64,000 nt of DNA from Methylobacterium sp. J-090. GTDB lineage: Bacteria; Pseudomonadota; Alphaproteobacteria; Rhizobiales; Beijerinckiaceae. The notes beneath the pieces were generated by a model. The model ran no database searches, had not been told where the DNA came from, and worked only from the letters and a program-made list of their open reading frames with translations. Positions within the stretch are counted from its first letter, which is position 1. Every line of letters begins with the position of its first letter. The DNA lies in NCBI RefSeq assembly GCF_022829345.1, contig NZ_JAKSXV010000035.1, positions 62,001 through 126,000 of the forward strand, in the 5' to 3' direction. A program made the translations under genes and the position numbers. This document shows, piece after piece, positions 1 through 10,899 of the stretch.

Positions 1-1096
1 AGAGATCGCGCAGCGCCCCCTCGAAGCGGCCCTCGCCCTGGCCGATGACCACGAGCTGGCCGCCCTCGGCCACGATGGTCTCGGCGGCGGCGAGGCTCAG
101 GTCGATGCCCTTCTGGTGGACGAGGCGGGAGACGATGGCGAAGAGCGGCCCGCGCGAGACGGCGAGACCGAACTGGCGGCGCACGGTCTCGGCGTTGGCG
201 CGCTTGCCCTTCCAGTCGTCGGCCTCGAACCGCGTGGCGAGGTGCGGGTCCGTGCGCGGGTCCCAGCTCTCGTCGATGCCGTTGAGGATCCCAGCGAGAC
301 GCCCCTGGGCCGCGCGGGTGCGGAGCAACCCGTCGAGGCCGCAGCCGGCATCCGGCGTGGTGATCTCGCGGGCGTAGGTGTCGCTGACGGTGGTGACGTG
401 GGAGGCGTAGTAGATGCCGGCCTTGAGGAACGAGAGCTGTCCGTAGAACTCGACGCCGTCCATCTGGAAGGCGTGGTCCGGCACGCCGAGGCGCCCGAGG
501 GAGTCGGGGGAGAACAGGCCCTGGTAGGCGAGGTTGTGGACGGTCAGGATGCTCGGCACCCGCAGGCCGCCCCAGGCGAGGTAGGCCGGGGCCAGGGCCG
601 CCTGCCAGTCGTTGAGGTGGAGGAGGTCTGCGGCCCAGGCCGGATCGGCCCCGCGGGCGATCTCGGCGGCGGCGAGGCTCAGGCGGGCGAAACGTACGTC
701 GTTGTCGCAGAAGTCGCCCTGACCGTCGCCGTAGGGCGTGCCGTCGCGCTGGTAGAGCTCGGGACTGAGGAGGACGTAGATCTGGAGGCCGTCGCCGCTC
801 TCCACCAGGCCGAGCTCGCAGGGCGGCACCCCGGCATGGCCCGGCAGCTGCGCGACGACGGGAATGTGGTCGAACCGGTCCACCACCTGGCGATACCCGG
901 GGATGAGGACGCGGATGTCGTAGTGCCGGCGCAGGGCCCGCGGCAGGGAGGCGGCGACCTCGCCGAGGCCACCGGTCTTGACGAAATCCGCCATCTCGGG
1001 CGTGGCGAACAGGATGCGGGGCTGATGTAGGGACGGGATCGTCTGCCCGAGAAGGCCGCGGGCGGAGGCGGAGTGGGCAGTCGCCGCAGACGTCAT
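1..1096 (-). CDS. glgA: Glycogen synthase, partial (C-terminal part beyond the left edge)
   Basis: Transfers glucose from ADP-glucose to the growing glycogen chain in the cytoplasm (GT5 family). Translation from the ATG at 1096 shows the N-terminal Rossmann domain with the ADP-glucose motif KTGGLGEV near residue 40, then HLNDWQAAL, TVHNLAYQG, LKAGIYYA, TTVSDTYAREI and GLDGLLR, ending in the second domain around SRLVHQKGIDL. About 365 residues are in the window; the family is usually about 480, so roughly the last quarter is missing only because the window ends. Glycogen phosphorylase at 7764 is the functional partner, separated by the malonate decarboxylase genes. The family call is very secure. 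The start fits the family length. Confidence 0.95.
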   Translation of the reverse strand, partial: MTSAATAHSASARGLLGQTIPSLHQPRILFATPEMADFVKTGGLGEVAASLPRALRRHYDIRVLIPGYRQVVDRFDHIPVVAQLPGHAGVPPCELGLVESGDGLQIYVLLSPELYQRDGTPYGDGQGDFCDNDVRFARLSLAAAEIARGADPAWAADLLHLNDWQAALAPAYLAWGGLRVPSILTVHNLAYQGLFSPDSLGRLGVPDHAFQMDGVEFYGQLSFLKAGIYYASHVTTVSDTYAREITTPDAGCGLDGLLRTRAAQGRLAGILNGIDESWDPRTDPHLATRFEADDWKGKRANAETVRRQFGLAVSRGPLFAIVSRLVHQKGIDLSLAAAETIVAEGGQLVVIGQGEGRFEGALRDL

Positions 1097-1363
1097 GGAA
1101 TCCTTGCCGCTCCGGGCACCTTGGACGTTCAGGGCAAGACTACCCATGGCTGACGTCGGCATCGTGAACGTCCCGATTGGTAAATGGTTCCGTTGCAATG
1201 CACAATCCAAGCCACGATTTCGGTTACGGATTCCTTGCTTTTGGTGCGGCGCAAACGGTCGCAGATCGGGAAATTCAGGGCCGGTTCAGCACTGCAACCC
1301 TGGATGGATGCCCACGCGATGTGCATCCGTGCCGAGGCGCTGTGCGACAGGGATGCGCAATCG

Positions 1364-2287
1364 TCACGCTTCGGCGACCCACGCCCGCAATCCCGCCAAT
1401 CCCTGGAAGGCGTCGGCCGACCGGACGGCGAGGTGCGGGGCCTGACTCCGCATCATGTCGGCCAGGGCATGGCCGGGGCCGAGCTCGAGCACCCGGGTCG
1501 CACCGCGTTCGACGATGGCTTCGAGGCAGGCGGCCCAATCGATGGGCGTCGCAACCTGCCGGGCGAGGGCGTCGCGGAACCGGGCGGGATCGAAGACCGG
1601 CGCGCCGTCGGTGCCGTTGAGGAGGGTCCGTCCGGGAGCCGGCCGGCTCGGGGGCGTCGCGTCGAGGCACGCCCGGAACGGCGCCACGGCCTCCGCGAGC
1701 AGTGGCGTGTGAGAGGCGACGGCGACGGACAGGCGGCTCGCCCGGGCCGCGCCCGCATCCAGTGCTTCCACGCAAAGGAGGTCGAGGGCGGTGCCCGCGC
1801 CGCCGACCACGAACAGGTCGGACGGGTTACGGATGGCGATGGCGCAGGCGTGACGGTGAAGGAGCGGCGCCAGCACCGCCTGCGAAAGCCCCCGGATCGC
1901 CGCGAGCCCCTGGCCGGGGCGGCTCGCCGCATCCATGGCCTCGGCCCGGGCCGCCGTGAGAGCGAGGGTCTGGGCCGGAATCCACAGGCCGGCGATGCCC
2001 CAGGCCGCCATCTCACCGACGCTGTAGCCCGCGACGATGATGCGCTTGGGCAGGATGTCGGCGAGGCAGGCGTGAAGCGCGAGGGCTTCGGTGACGCAGA
2101 GGATCTGCCCGACGCGGTTGGCGTAGAGGCTCGCCGGATCGGCCTCTGCGGTGAGGCGACGCGGATCGCGGCCCAGTCGCTCCGTGGCGGCGGCGAAGAC
2201 CGGCGCGGCGGCGGGCGCCTCGGCGGTGAGCGCGAACAGATCGGGCGATTGCAGGCCCTGGCCGGAGCAGAGCAGGGCGAGAGTCAT
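1364..2287 (-). CDS. mdcH: Malonate decarboxylase epsilon subunit (malonyl-CoA:ACP transacylase MdcH)
   Basis: Loads malonate on the acetylated acyl-carrier subunit by transferring malonyl from malonyl-CoA. The 307-residue protein has the acyltransferase fold: an N-terminal CSGQG, the nucleophile elbow AGYSVGEMAAWG with Ser in GYSVG, and a C-terminal LELGPGHALADM. It is the last gene of the mdc operon, after mdcB with 24 bases between. Its ATG lies inside a 14-bp tandem duplication (2275-2302); the duplicated ATG upstream at 2301 runs into a stop after five codons, so 2287 is the start. The fold alone would also fit FabD, but the context decides for MdcH. Confidence 0.92.
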   Translation of the reverse strand: MTLALLCSGQGLQSPDLFALTAEAPAAAPVFAAATERLGRDPRRLTAEADPASLYANRVGQILCVTEALALHACLADILPKRIIVAGYSVGEMAAWGIAGLWIPAQTLALTAARAEAMDAASRPGQGLAAIRGLSQAVLAPLLHRHACAIAIRNPSDLFVVGGAGTALDLLCVEALDAGAARASRLSVAVASHTPLLAEAVAPFRACLDATPPSRPAPGRTLLNGTDGAPVFDPARFRDALARQVATPIDWAACLEAIVERGATRVLELGPGHALADMMRSQAPHLAVRSADAFQGLAGLRAWVAEA

Positions 2288-2302
2288 TGGGCGAGAGTCA
2301 TG
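2275..2302. repeat. 14-bp tandem duplication across the mdcB/mdcH junction
   Basis: Plus-strand units GGGCGAGAGTCATT and GGGCGAGAGTCATG lie head to tail. A weaker third copy, GGTTGAGGATCATG (10 of 14 matching), follows up to 2316. The units carry the mdcH start codon and a decoy copy of it; the third copy carries the mdcB stop. Confidence 0.8.
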
Positions 2303-2311
2303 GGTTGAGGA

Positions 2312-3151
2312 TCATGGGTCGAGGCCGTCGACGAACAGCGTCATGGCCAAGAGGTCCGCGCAGCCGCCGGGACTGAGGTTGCGCGCCACGAAGGCGGCGT
2401 GGATCGCCCGGGCGCGGGCGCGCCAGTCGGATCGGGCGATACCGCCCTCGACGAGGAACGCGCGAGCGGCCCCCTGCGCGAAGGCCAGGCCGGCCGGCCC
2501 GCCGCGATGCAGCAGGTTGGTGTCTTCCACGCTGGCGATGAGTGCGAAGCAGAGCTGCACCCGCGCGGCCTCGGGATCGTCCGGCCGCAGGGCTTCGGCT
2601 GCGTTCAAGGCCGGGCGTGCCACGTCGTAGATCGTCGGAAACCCGAGCACCGCCTCGCGCCGCGCCCCGCCGGCCCGGAAGCGGCGGGCGGCGAGGGTAC
2701 CATGGCTGTCCGGGGGAACCGGACCGGCCGCGATGGCTGGTCCCCACAGGTCGGCGACGAGGCCGCCGAGGGTTCGACGGCTTCCCCGGGCCGCGCGAAA
2801 CCCGGCGGCGGCGGTGAGGAGACCGAGGCCGAAGATCGCGCCGCGATGGGTGTTCACCCCGCCGGTGGCGTCGAGCATCGCTGACTCGGCCGCGAGGCCG
2901 ATGGCCCGCAGGGCGTCCATGCCGGCGCCCCGCGCGCCGGCCTCGGTGAGGGCGACGAAGTACGGTCCCAGGGTCTCGGCGCTGCGGTTCAGCAGGGCCG
3001 CATCCATGTCGGCATGGGCGCCGGAATCGTTGGGGCTGACGAGGCCGGGTTTCGGATAGGTCGCGACTTCGAGGCGGAGGCAGGCCACGGCCCGCGCCGC
3101 GATGGTCTCCGCCCCGATGGCGGGCGGATGGACCCGCGCCGCGCTCAGCAT
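2312..3151 (-). CDS. mdcB: Triphosphoribosyl-dephospho-CoA synthase MdcB
   Basis: Makes 2'-(5''-triphosphoribosyl)-3'-dephospho-CoA, the precursor of the prosthetic group of the MdcC carrier protein, from ATP and dephospho-CoA (CitG/MdcB family). The 279 residues include the family signatures LRLEVATYPKPGLVSP, NDSGAHADMD, GVNTHRGAIF, a D-T-N motif in SVEDTNLLHRGG and the C-terminal SPGGCADLLAMT. The ATG at 3151 overlaps the end of mdcG by 7 bases, as expected in a translationally coupled operon. The open frame continues upstream, but that part is out of phase with real family sequence. Confidence 0.93.
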   Translation of the reverse strand: MLSAARVHPPAIGAETIAARAVACLRLEVATYPKPGLVSPNDSGAHADMDAALLNRSAETLGPYFVALTEAGARGAGMDALRAIGLAAESAMLDATGGVNTHRGAIFGLGLLTAAAGFRAARGSRRTLGGLVADLWGPAIAAGPVPPDSHGTLAARRFRAGGARREAVLGFPTIYDVARPALNAAEALRPDDPEAARVQLCFALIASVEDTNLLHRGGPAGLAFAQGAARAFLVEGGIARSDWRARARAIHAAFVARNLSPGGCADLLAMTLFVDGLDP

Positions 3152-3792
3152 CCCACCCCCGCGAGGAAATCCGCGCGGGGCATGAGGGCGACGCCGCGCG
3201 CGTCCTTGACCATGATTTCGGGCGTGCCCTCGGCGAGTTCGCGCCACTGGACAGCCATCCCCCCGGCCCCGAGGCACTCGCCGTCGATCCGCATGGGCGC
3301 GTCACGGTCGATGGCAGCGAGACCGGCCAGGAGCCGCTCCGCGGATCCATCGAGGTGCCACAGGAGGTCGATGTCGGAGGTGGGCGACAGGTAGGTCAGC
3401 CCCGTGAGGTGCTGCCAGGCGAGACTGCCGAAGGTTCGGGTTTCGGGATCGAGGTCGACGAGTCGGCGCAAGGTCGGCTGCCAGGCCGCAGCGGCGGCGG
3501 ATGCCGCGGCGGCGAGGCGTGGCGGGGGGGCCGTGGAGAGAATCGCGGACGGCTCCATCAGGAAGGACAGGCGCCGTTTGCCCTCAGCCGGCGGCAGGGG
3601 CAGGCCGAGGGGAATACCGGATTCCCCGCCCGTGGGCCGGCGCACCACCAGGGGCCAGCCGCGCACGGCCCAGTCGGCGACGAGGGGCAGGCCCTCGAGG
3701 TCCGGTCGCCCGGCGAGATGCGCGCGCCAGGATGCGGGGTCGACCCTGACCATGTGATGGCGCGCGGGTGCCTCAGGCACGCTCGGTGACAT
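3145..3792 (-). CDS. mdcG: Phosphoribosyl-dephospho-CoA transferase MdcG
   Basis: Attaches the dephospho-CoA-type prosthetic group to the serine of MdcC to form holo carrier protein (holo-ACP synthase, CitX/MdcG type). The protein is 215 residues from ATG 3792, or 202 from the internal ATG at 3753. I chose 3792 because the residues before the second Met (APARHH) resemble the usual N-terminus of MdcG. Visible features are PLVVRRP, VPLGL-like IPLGLPLP and the nucleotidyltransferase motif SPTSDIDLLW. It overlaps mdcE by 20 bases and mdcB by 7. Neither start has a strong ribosome-binding site. Confidence 0.88.
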   Translation of the reverse strand: MSPSVPEAPARHHMVRVDPASWRAHLAGRPDLEGLPLVADWAVRGWPLVVRRPTGGESGIPLGLPLPPAEGKRRLSFLMEPSAILSTAPPPRLAAAASAAAAAWQPTLRRLVDLDPETRTFGSLAWQHLTGLTYLSPTSDIDLLWHLDGSAERLLAGLAAIDRDAPMRIDGECLGAGGMAVQWRELAEGTPEIMVKDARGVALMPRADFLAGVGC

Positions 3793-4498
3793 GCGTCGCG
3801 ACCCGCTCGGCGATGACGGCGGCGCGCGGTCGGCCGCCGCGCTCCGCACCGAGGCGGTCGCGCCGGTCGCCCGGTCCCGGCGGCGCGCAGAAGTGAGCCT
3901 CCAACTGCTCCGCCAGGGATTTTTCCGGGTCCCAGACGGTGTGGATCGCACCGGTCTGGACGAGGTTGTCGAGGCCGGGAGCGAAGACCGGGGTGGCACG
4001 GGCTTTTTCCGTCAGCACGTCGAGGGAAAGCTTCGTCACGCGGGCCATGGAGGGGAGATCCATGACCTCCGGATGTGCGCCCGGCAGGGCGACGAGATGG
4101 GCCGTGGCCAAGGCCGTCGCGATGAAGGCGCCGGCGGCGCTGCGTCCGTAGAGCAGGCCGAGGGTCGGATGACCCTCCGCCTCGGCCAGCATCAGCGCCT
4201 TGGCGAGGTGGGCGAGGTATTCGTTGAGGCCGAGGAGCTCGTCGCGCCGGCTCATGCGCTGGCTCGCCGAATCGATGAGCATCAGGATCGGTGCGCCATC
4301 GCCGGAGCGGGCGATGGCCAGCACCAGGCCCGCCAGCGCCAGAGCGCCGTCGATGCCGAGCGGCGTGCCCTCGGCGATCCCGAGCACGTGGACAAGGCCG
4401 CCGCCCGTTCGGCGGCCGGTGCCGAGGATCAATCCATCGGTGACGACGACGTCGTGGCCATCGGGGAACAGCCCAGCCAGAATCTCAGCGAGCGTCAT
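3773..4498 (-). CDS. mdcE: Malonate decarboxylase gamma subunit
   Basis: With MdcD it forms the carboxytransferase/decarboxylase half of the complex, releasing CO2 from malonyl-S-ACP to give acetyl-S-ACP in biotin-independent malonate decarboxylase. The 241 residues show a crotonase-like fold: TDGLILGTGRRTGGG near the start, LIDSASQRMSRRDELLGLNEYL, and LLYGRSAAGAFIATALA, the oxyanion-hole region. The ATG at 4498 overlaps mdcD by 14 bases. The open frame upstream of the ATG is an antisense artefact of high GC. Confidence 0.94.
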   Translation of the reverse strand: MTLAEILAGLFPDGHDVVVTDGLILGTGRRTGGGLVHVLGIAEGTPLGIDGALALAGLVLAIARSGDGAPILMLIDSASQRMSRRDELLGLNEYLAHLAKALMLAEAEGHPTLGLLYGRSAAGAFIATALATAHLVALPGAHPEVMDLPSMARVTKLSLDVLTEKARATPVFAPGLDNLVQTGAIHTVWDPEKSLAEQLEAHFCAPPGPGDRRDRLGAERGGRPRAAVIAERVATHVTERA

Positions 4499-5396
4499 CG
4501 GCACTCTCCCGACAGGTGGCGATCGCGCGGAACGCTTTCGTGGACAAGCCCGGCACGGCGGGCGCATCCGCGATCCCGAGAGCCGACCAGACCGCGACGG
4601 CGTCCGTGCTCGCGCCGAAGCGGGTGAGGCGCCGTTCCAGGCGGCTCTGCTCGGCGTCCAGGGTCGCGCGGTCGAGGCGGCCGGGCGCCTTGAGGACATC
4701 ACGCACCGCGTCGCGAAACGCGCCCGGCCCGTCATCGACGAAAACATCGGCGCCGCCGATGAGGTAGCGGTGCTTGCCGCCCATGGTGCGCCAGACCAGG
4801 GCGCGGTCGCGGGCATCGAACTCCTCGACGCCCCGGTTCGTCTCGATCACCTCCGGGCCGGTGACGCTGATGCGTCCCTGCTCGGTGACGACGAGGGCCG
4901 AGCAGCAGCCGGCGATGAGGCCGCCGCCGCCGTAGCAGCCCGAACGCCCGCCGATGAGGCCGACGACGCGCGAGCCGGCGAGACGCGCCTCGACCAGAGC
5001 CCGCATGATCTCCGCGATGGCGGTCTCGCCCGCATTGGCCTCCTGCAGGCGCACGCCGCCGGTATCGAACAGGATGAGGACATCCAGGCTCAGGGTCTTG
5101 GCGGCACGGAGCAGGCCGACGAGCTTGGCTCCGTGGACCTCGCCCACGGCGCCGCCCATGAAGCGTCCCTCCTGGGCGGCAATCAGGATCGGCGCTCCCG
5201 CGAAGGTCGCACGGCCGACGATCATGCCGTCGTCGAACTGTTCGGGCAGGTCGAACAGGGCCAGGTGCGGGCTCGTCGCCCGTTCCTCGGGACCGACGAC
5301 CTCGCGAAAACTGCCGGGATCGACCAGGGCGGCGACGCGCTGGCGGGCGTTGGCCTCGTACCAGCTCAGGGCTTCGGGCTCGAAGGCGGGATTCAT
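4485..5396 (-). CDS. mdcD: Malonate decarboxylase beta subunit
   Basis: Partner of MdcE in decarboxylating malonyl-S-ACP; a relative of acetyl-CoA carboxylase carboxyltransferase beta. The 303 residues include LSWYEANARQRVAALVD at the start, LFDTGGVRLQEANAGE, GGRSGCYGGGGLIAG and GPEVIETNRGVEEFD, all typical of MdcD. The ATG at 5396 overlaps the mdcC stop in ATGA. The longer open frame upstream belongs to antisense and mdcC sequence and is not part of the protein. Confidence 0.95.
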   Translation of the reverse strand: MNPAFEPEALSWYEANARQRVAALVDPGSFREVVGPEERATSPHLALFDLPEQFDDGMIVGRATFAGAPILIAAQEGRFMGGAVGEVHGAKLVGLLRAAKTLSLDVLILFDTGGVRLQEANAGETAIAEIMRALVEARLAGSRVVGLIGGRSGCYGGGGLIAGCCSALVVTEQGRISVTGPEVIETNRGVEEFDARDRALVWRTMGGKHRYLIGGADVFVDDGPGAFRDAVRDVLKAPGRLDRATLDAEQSRLERRLTRFGASTDAVAVWSALGIADAPAVPGLSTKAFRAIATCRESADDAR

Positions 5397-5710
5397 GGTG
5401 CGTCTCCGGCGATGAGCCGCGCGCCCTGGGCGAGGCGCAGGGCGACGGTGTCGGGCCGGGCGCCGCCGTCGTTGATGGCGATGCGCAGGCCGCCCGCCCC
5501 GCGCCGCGCCACGAAATCCGCCACCACGGCGGCCCAGACCTCGCCGAAACCGTGGGCGGCGGTGGCGATCTCGACGGTGCAGCGGTCGGGCGCCAGCACC
5601 CGCTCCAGCAGGACTTCGAGGTTGCCGGACGCGACGATTCCGACGATGGCGCGGGGCTTGGTTCCACCGGCTGGGATCGGCGCATCGAGGGTGTAGCTGA
5701 GACGTTCCAT
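5393..5710 (-). CDS. mdcC: Malonate decarboxylase acyl carrier protein (delta subunit)
   Basis: Small carrier subunit that holds the malonyl/acetyl thioester on a phosphoribosyl-dephospho-CoA arm. The sequence GIVASGNLEVLLE holds the serine that is modified (residue 28 from the chosen start). I chose ATG 5710, giving 105 residues that begin MERLSYT, as in other MdcC proteins, and with GGGAG eight bases upstream. A GTG at 5728 would add six residues and overlap mdcA. It lies between mdcA and mdcD in the normal mdcACDE order. Confidence 0.93.
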   Translation of the reverse strand: MERLSYTLDAPIPAGGTKPRAIVGIVASGNLEVLLERVLAPDRCTVEIATAAHGFGEVWAAVVADFVARRGAGGLRIAINDGGARPDTVALRLAQGARLIAGDAP

Positions 5711-5724
5711 CGGACGCTCTCCCG

Positions 5725-7371
5725 TCACCAGTTTCGGAATTGGCTCGGCGGCCGGTAGAGGCCGCCGGACGCGAGGGCGAGATCCTTGATGGAGCGGGCG
5801 GCGAGCAGGCTGCGGTCGGCGTCGAGGGGATCGATGCCAAGATCCTCCGGCCGGCGGATCACGCCGCGCTCGCGCAGGCGGGTGACCATGCCGGCATCGC
5901 GCCGCCGCCCGATCTCGGTGTAGCCGGCGACCCCCCGGATCGCCTGCTCGCGCTCGTCGGCGTTCCGACAGAGGAGCAGATTGGCGATGCCTTCCTCCGT
6001 GACGATGTGGGTGACGTCGTCGCCGTAGACCATGACGGGTGCCAGCGGCAGGTCGAGCTTCTCGGCCAGCGCCAGGGCGTCGAGGCGCTCCACGAACAGG
6101 GGGACGTTGCCGTCCCCGAAGGTCTCGCCGATCTGGACCACGAGCTTGCGGCCCCGCCGCAAGGGCGCCAGCGTGTCGGGATCGGCCTCGGCACCCGCCT
6201 TGAGCCAGGGCTCGCTCGGATGGCGGCGCCCGCGCGGGTCGGACCCCATGTTGGGCGCGCCGCCGAATCCGGCGATGCGGTTGGTGGTCACCGTCGAGCT
6301 GTGGCCGGCCAGATCGATCTGCAGGGTCGAGCCGATGAACAGGTCGCAGGCATAGAGCCCCGCCGTCTGGCAGAAGGCGCGGTTGGAGCGCAGCGACCCG
6401 TCCGCCCCCGTGAAGTAGATGTCCGGCCGGGCGGCGATGTAGTCGTCCATCCCCACCTCCGATCCGAAGCAGTGGATCTGCTCGACCCAGCCCGCCTCGA
6501 TGGCCGGGATCAGGGTCGGGTGCGGGTTGAGCGCCCAGTGGGTGCAGACTTTTCCGCGCAGGCCGAGCTTCTCGCCGTAGGTCGGCAGCAGCAACTCGAT
6601 GGCGGCGGTGTTGAAGCCGATGCCGTGGTTGAGCCGGCGGATGCCGTAGGGCGCGTAGAGCCCCTTGATCGCCAGCATCGCCGTGAGGATCTGGGTCTCG
6701 GTGATGGCGCCCGGATCACGGGTGAACAGGGGCTCGACGTAGAAGGGCTTGCCCGCCTCGACCACGAAGTGGACCCGGTCGCCGGGGATGTCGACGCGGG
6801 GCACCCGGTCGACGATCCGGTCCACCTGCGCCACGACGAGGCCGTCCTTGAAGCTCGTCGCCTCGACGACGGTCGGCGTGTCCTCGGTGTTGGGGCCCGT
6901 ATAGAGGTTGCCGTCGCGGTCGGCGCTCACCGCCGCGATGAGGGCCACCTGCGGCGTCAGGTCGATGAAGTAGCGGGCGAACAATTCGAGGTAGGTGTGG
7001 ACCGCGCCGAGCTCGATCTGCCCGCCGTAAAGCATCCGGGCGATGCGCGCCGCCTGCGGGCCGGAATACGAATAGTCGAGCCGGCGCGCGATGCCCTTCT
7101 CGAATACGTCGAGATGGGACGGCAGGACGATGCCCGACTGCACCATGTGCAGATCGTGGATCACCCCCGGATCGACCTCCGCCAGGGCGTCGGCGAGGAC
7201 GTCCGCCTGCTTCTGGTTGTCGCCTTCGAGGCAGACCCGGTCCCCCGGGCGCAGCACCGCTTCGAGGAAGGGCGCGAGGTCGGACGCGGCCACGACCTTG
7301 CCGCGGGCGAAGGGCGCACCGGCCGCTATCCGCGCCGTGCGGGCGGCGCCCTGCCTCGCCCAATCCCTCAT
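5725..7371 (-). CDS. mdcA: Malonate decarboxylase alpha subunit (acetyl-S-ACP:malonate ACP transferase)
   Basis: Exchanges the acetyl group on the carrier protein for malonate, so that malonate enters the cycle and acetate leaves. The 548 residues match the family length; RLNHGIGFNTAAIELLLP, THWALNPHPTLIPAIE, CFGSEVGMDDY and GGAPNMGSDPRGRRHPSEPW are characteristic of MdcA. It is the first gene of the operon. GGAGG sits six bases before the ATG at 7371, and a dyad-rich region (7401-7448) lies just upstream. Seven mdc genes in one direction make this a complete catalytic and cofactor set. Confidence 0.96.
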   Translation of the reverse strand: MRDWARQGAARTARIAAGAPFARGKVVAASDLAPFLEAVLRPGDRVCLEGDNQKQADVLADALAEVDPGVIHDLHMVQSGIVLPSHLDVFEKGIARRLDYSYSGPQAARIARMLYGGQIELGAVHTYLELFARYFIDLTPQVALIAAVSADRDGNLYTGPNTEDTPTVVEATSFKDGLVVAQVDRIVDRVPRVDIPGDRVHFVVEAGKPFYVEPLFTRDPGAITETQILTAMLAIKGLYAPYGIRRLNHGIGFNTAAIELLLPTYGEKLGLRGKVCTHWALNPHPTLIPAIEAGWVEQIHCFGSEVGMDDYIAARPDIYFTGADGSLRSNRAFCQTAGLYACDLFIGSTLQIDLAGHSSTVTTNRIAGFGGAPNMGSDPRGRRHPSEPWLKAGAEADPDTLAPLRRGRKLVVQIGETFGDGNVPLFVERLDALALAEKLDLPLAPVMVYGDDVTHIVTEEGIANLLLCRNADEREQAIRGVAGYTEIGRRRDAGMVTRLRERGVIRRPEDLGIDPLDADRSLLAARSIKDLALASGGLYRPPSQFRNW

Positions 7372-7763
7372 GGTCCGCCTCCGTATCCTGGGTGGCTATT
7401 TATGCAATCGTGCCGCACCGCGTATGCACTTGGCAAGAGCTTGCATACACAACGAGGTGAATTCGCGATAATGTGGCGGCAGGATGCGCGTTTCCGCCGC
7501 ATTCACCGAACCTTCAACCTATCCCTGTCTCATTCCTGTGCGCATTCGATGCGACGCGTGGTGGGACCGGCCCGATGGAGTCCGGTCTCGGCACGGAGGC
7601 GGATGCCGGCACTTGCGTCATCGCGGGACCGGCGTCCCGCCGCTCACGACTGAACAGGTGGCAGCCGTGAGGCCCCGAGGATCACGCCCCATGGCGGCGG
7701 CAACCCGGGACATCGCGTTCAAGCGACCGGCCGCACGCCTGAAAGCACGAGGGGGATCGACAC
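7372..7763. other. Intergenic region between divergent mdcA and glgP (392 bases)
   Basis: No convincing gene is present. The left 80 bases are less GC-rich than the surroundings and carry the mdcA ribosome-binding site and the TATGCA repeats. The rest should hold the glgP promoter; I cannot point to a clear -35/-10 pair. Short open frames here have no ribosome-binding site or recognisable sequence. Confidence 0.6.
7401..7448 (-). promoter_or_regulatory. Possible GntR/MatR-type operator upstream of mdcA
   Basis: GTATGCA at 7422-7428 and TGCATAC at 7442-7448 form an inverted repeat with a 13-base spacer. A third half-site, TATGCAA, lies at 7401-7407. The stretch CTTGCATACACAACGA (from 7440) resembles, from memory, sites of the malonate repressor MatR of rhizobia. 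The region lies 30-77 bases before the mdcA start, where an operator is expected. What is seen is the repeat; the link to a GntR regulator is inference, since no such gene is in the window. Confidence 0.45.
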
Positions 7764-10292
<2,529 letters not shown>

Positions 10293-10328
10293 CGCCACCA
10301 CGCGCCGGCCCCGCCGACCGACGAAACG

Positions 10329-10354
10329 CCCCGGCCGATGCGAATCGGCTGGGG
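10329..10354. terminator. Hairpin between convergent glgP and rcdA, probable bidirectional terminator
   Basis: CCCCGGCCGAT (10329-10339) pairs with ATCGGCTGGGG (10344-10354) over 11 bp with one G-T pair and a GCGA tetraloop. The following CCATTTGTAT is a weak U-tract. It lies 37 bases after glgP and 18 bases after the rcdA stop, so it can serve both. Confidence 0.65.
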
Positions 10355-10371
10355 CCATTTGTATCAGGGCT

Positions 10372-10899
10372 TCAATGCGCCGTGCCGAAGGCGGCGAGCA
10401 GGCGGCTCTGCTGAGCGGCCACGGGGCTCGCGACGGCAATCGGCGTCGGACGCTCGTCGGTGATCACGTTGTCGAGGTGCAGGATGCGGGCATGCATCCG
10501 GCGCGAGCGCACGATGAGATCCTGAAGGCGCGCCGGCAGGATGCCGAACACGTCGGCCTTGAACGGATCGGGCGTGGTGAGACGCACCCGGGTCTTCTCC
10601 TCGAGGGCTTCGTTGGGCGTCAGCTCGCCCTCGGCCACGGCGCGCTGCACGAGGAGCCAGGAGGCGATCTGCATGAGGCGGGTGGTGAGCCGCATGGTCT
10701 CGCTGGCGTAGCTCAGGGTGCCGTCCCGCGACATCAGGCGCGATTCCTCGCGGCCCTCGCCGTCGAGATAGGCGGCCGCCTCCTCCACCATGGTCATGCC
10801 TTCGCGAAACAGGGTCTTGAAGGCATCCGAGCCGACATAGGTGTCGCCGAAATTGACCCAGTCCCGCTCGTCCCGGAATGTGACGTCGAATCCGTTCAT
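10372..10899 (-). CDS. rcdA: DUF1465 family protein, RcdA-like regulator of CtrA degradation
   Basis: In Caulobacter, RcdA helps deliver the master regulator CtrA to the ClpXP protease. This 175-residue protein belongs to the same family: an alpha-helical core with GSDAFKTLFREGMTMVEEAA and the signature TTRLMQIASWLLVQRAV, then a basic RSRRMHARILHLD helix. The C-terminal 25 residues look flexible. A GGAGG seven bases before the ATG supports the start. A perfect CtrA-type box lies 110 bases upstream. The family is secure; its role in this organism is inferred from Caulobacter. Confidence 0.85.
   Translation of the reverse strand: MNGFDVTFRDERDWVNFGDTYVGSDAFKTLFREGMTMVEEAAAYLDGEGREESRLMSRDGTLSYASETMRLTTRLMQIASWLLVQRAVAEGELTPNEALEEKTRVRLTTPDPFKADVFGILPARLQDLIVRSRRMHARILHLDNVITDERPTPIAVASPVAAQQSRLLAAFGTAH

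Noticed and set aside
116..1030. Long plus-strand frame across glgA
   Set aside because: It is antisense to a clear glycogen synthase; long opposite frames are expected in DNA of this GC content.
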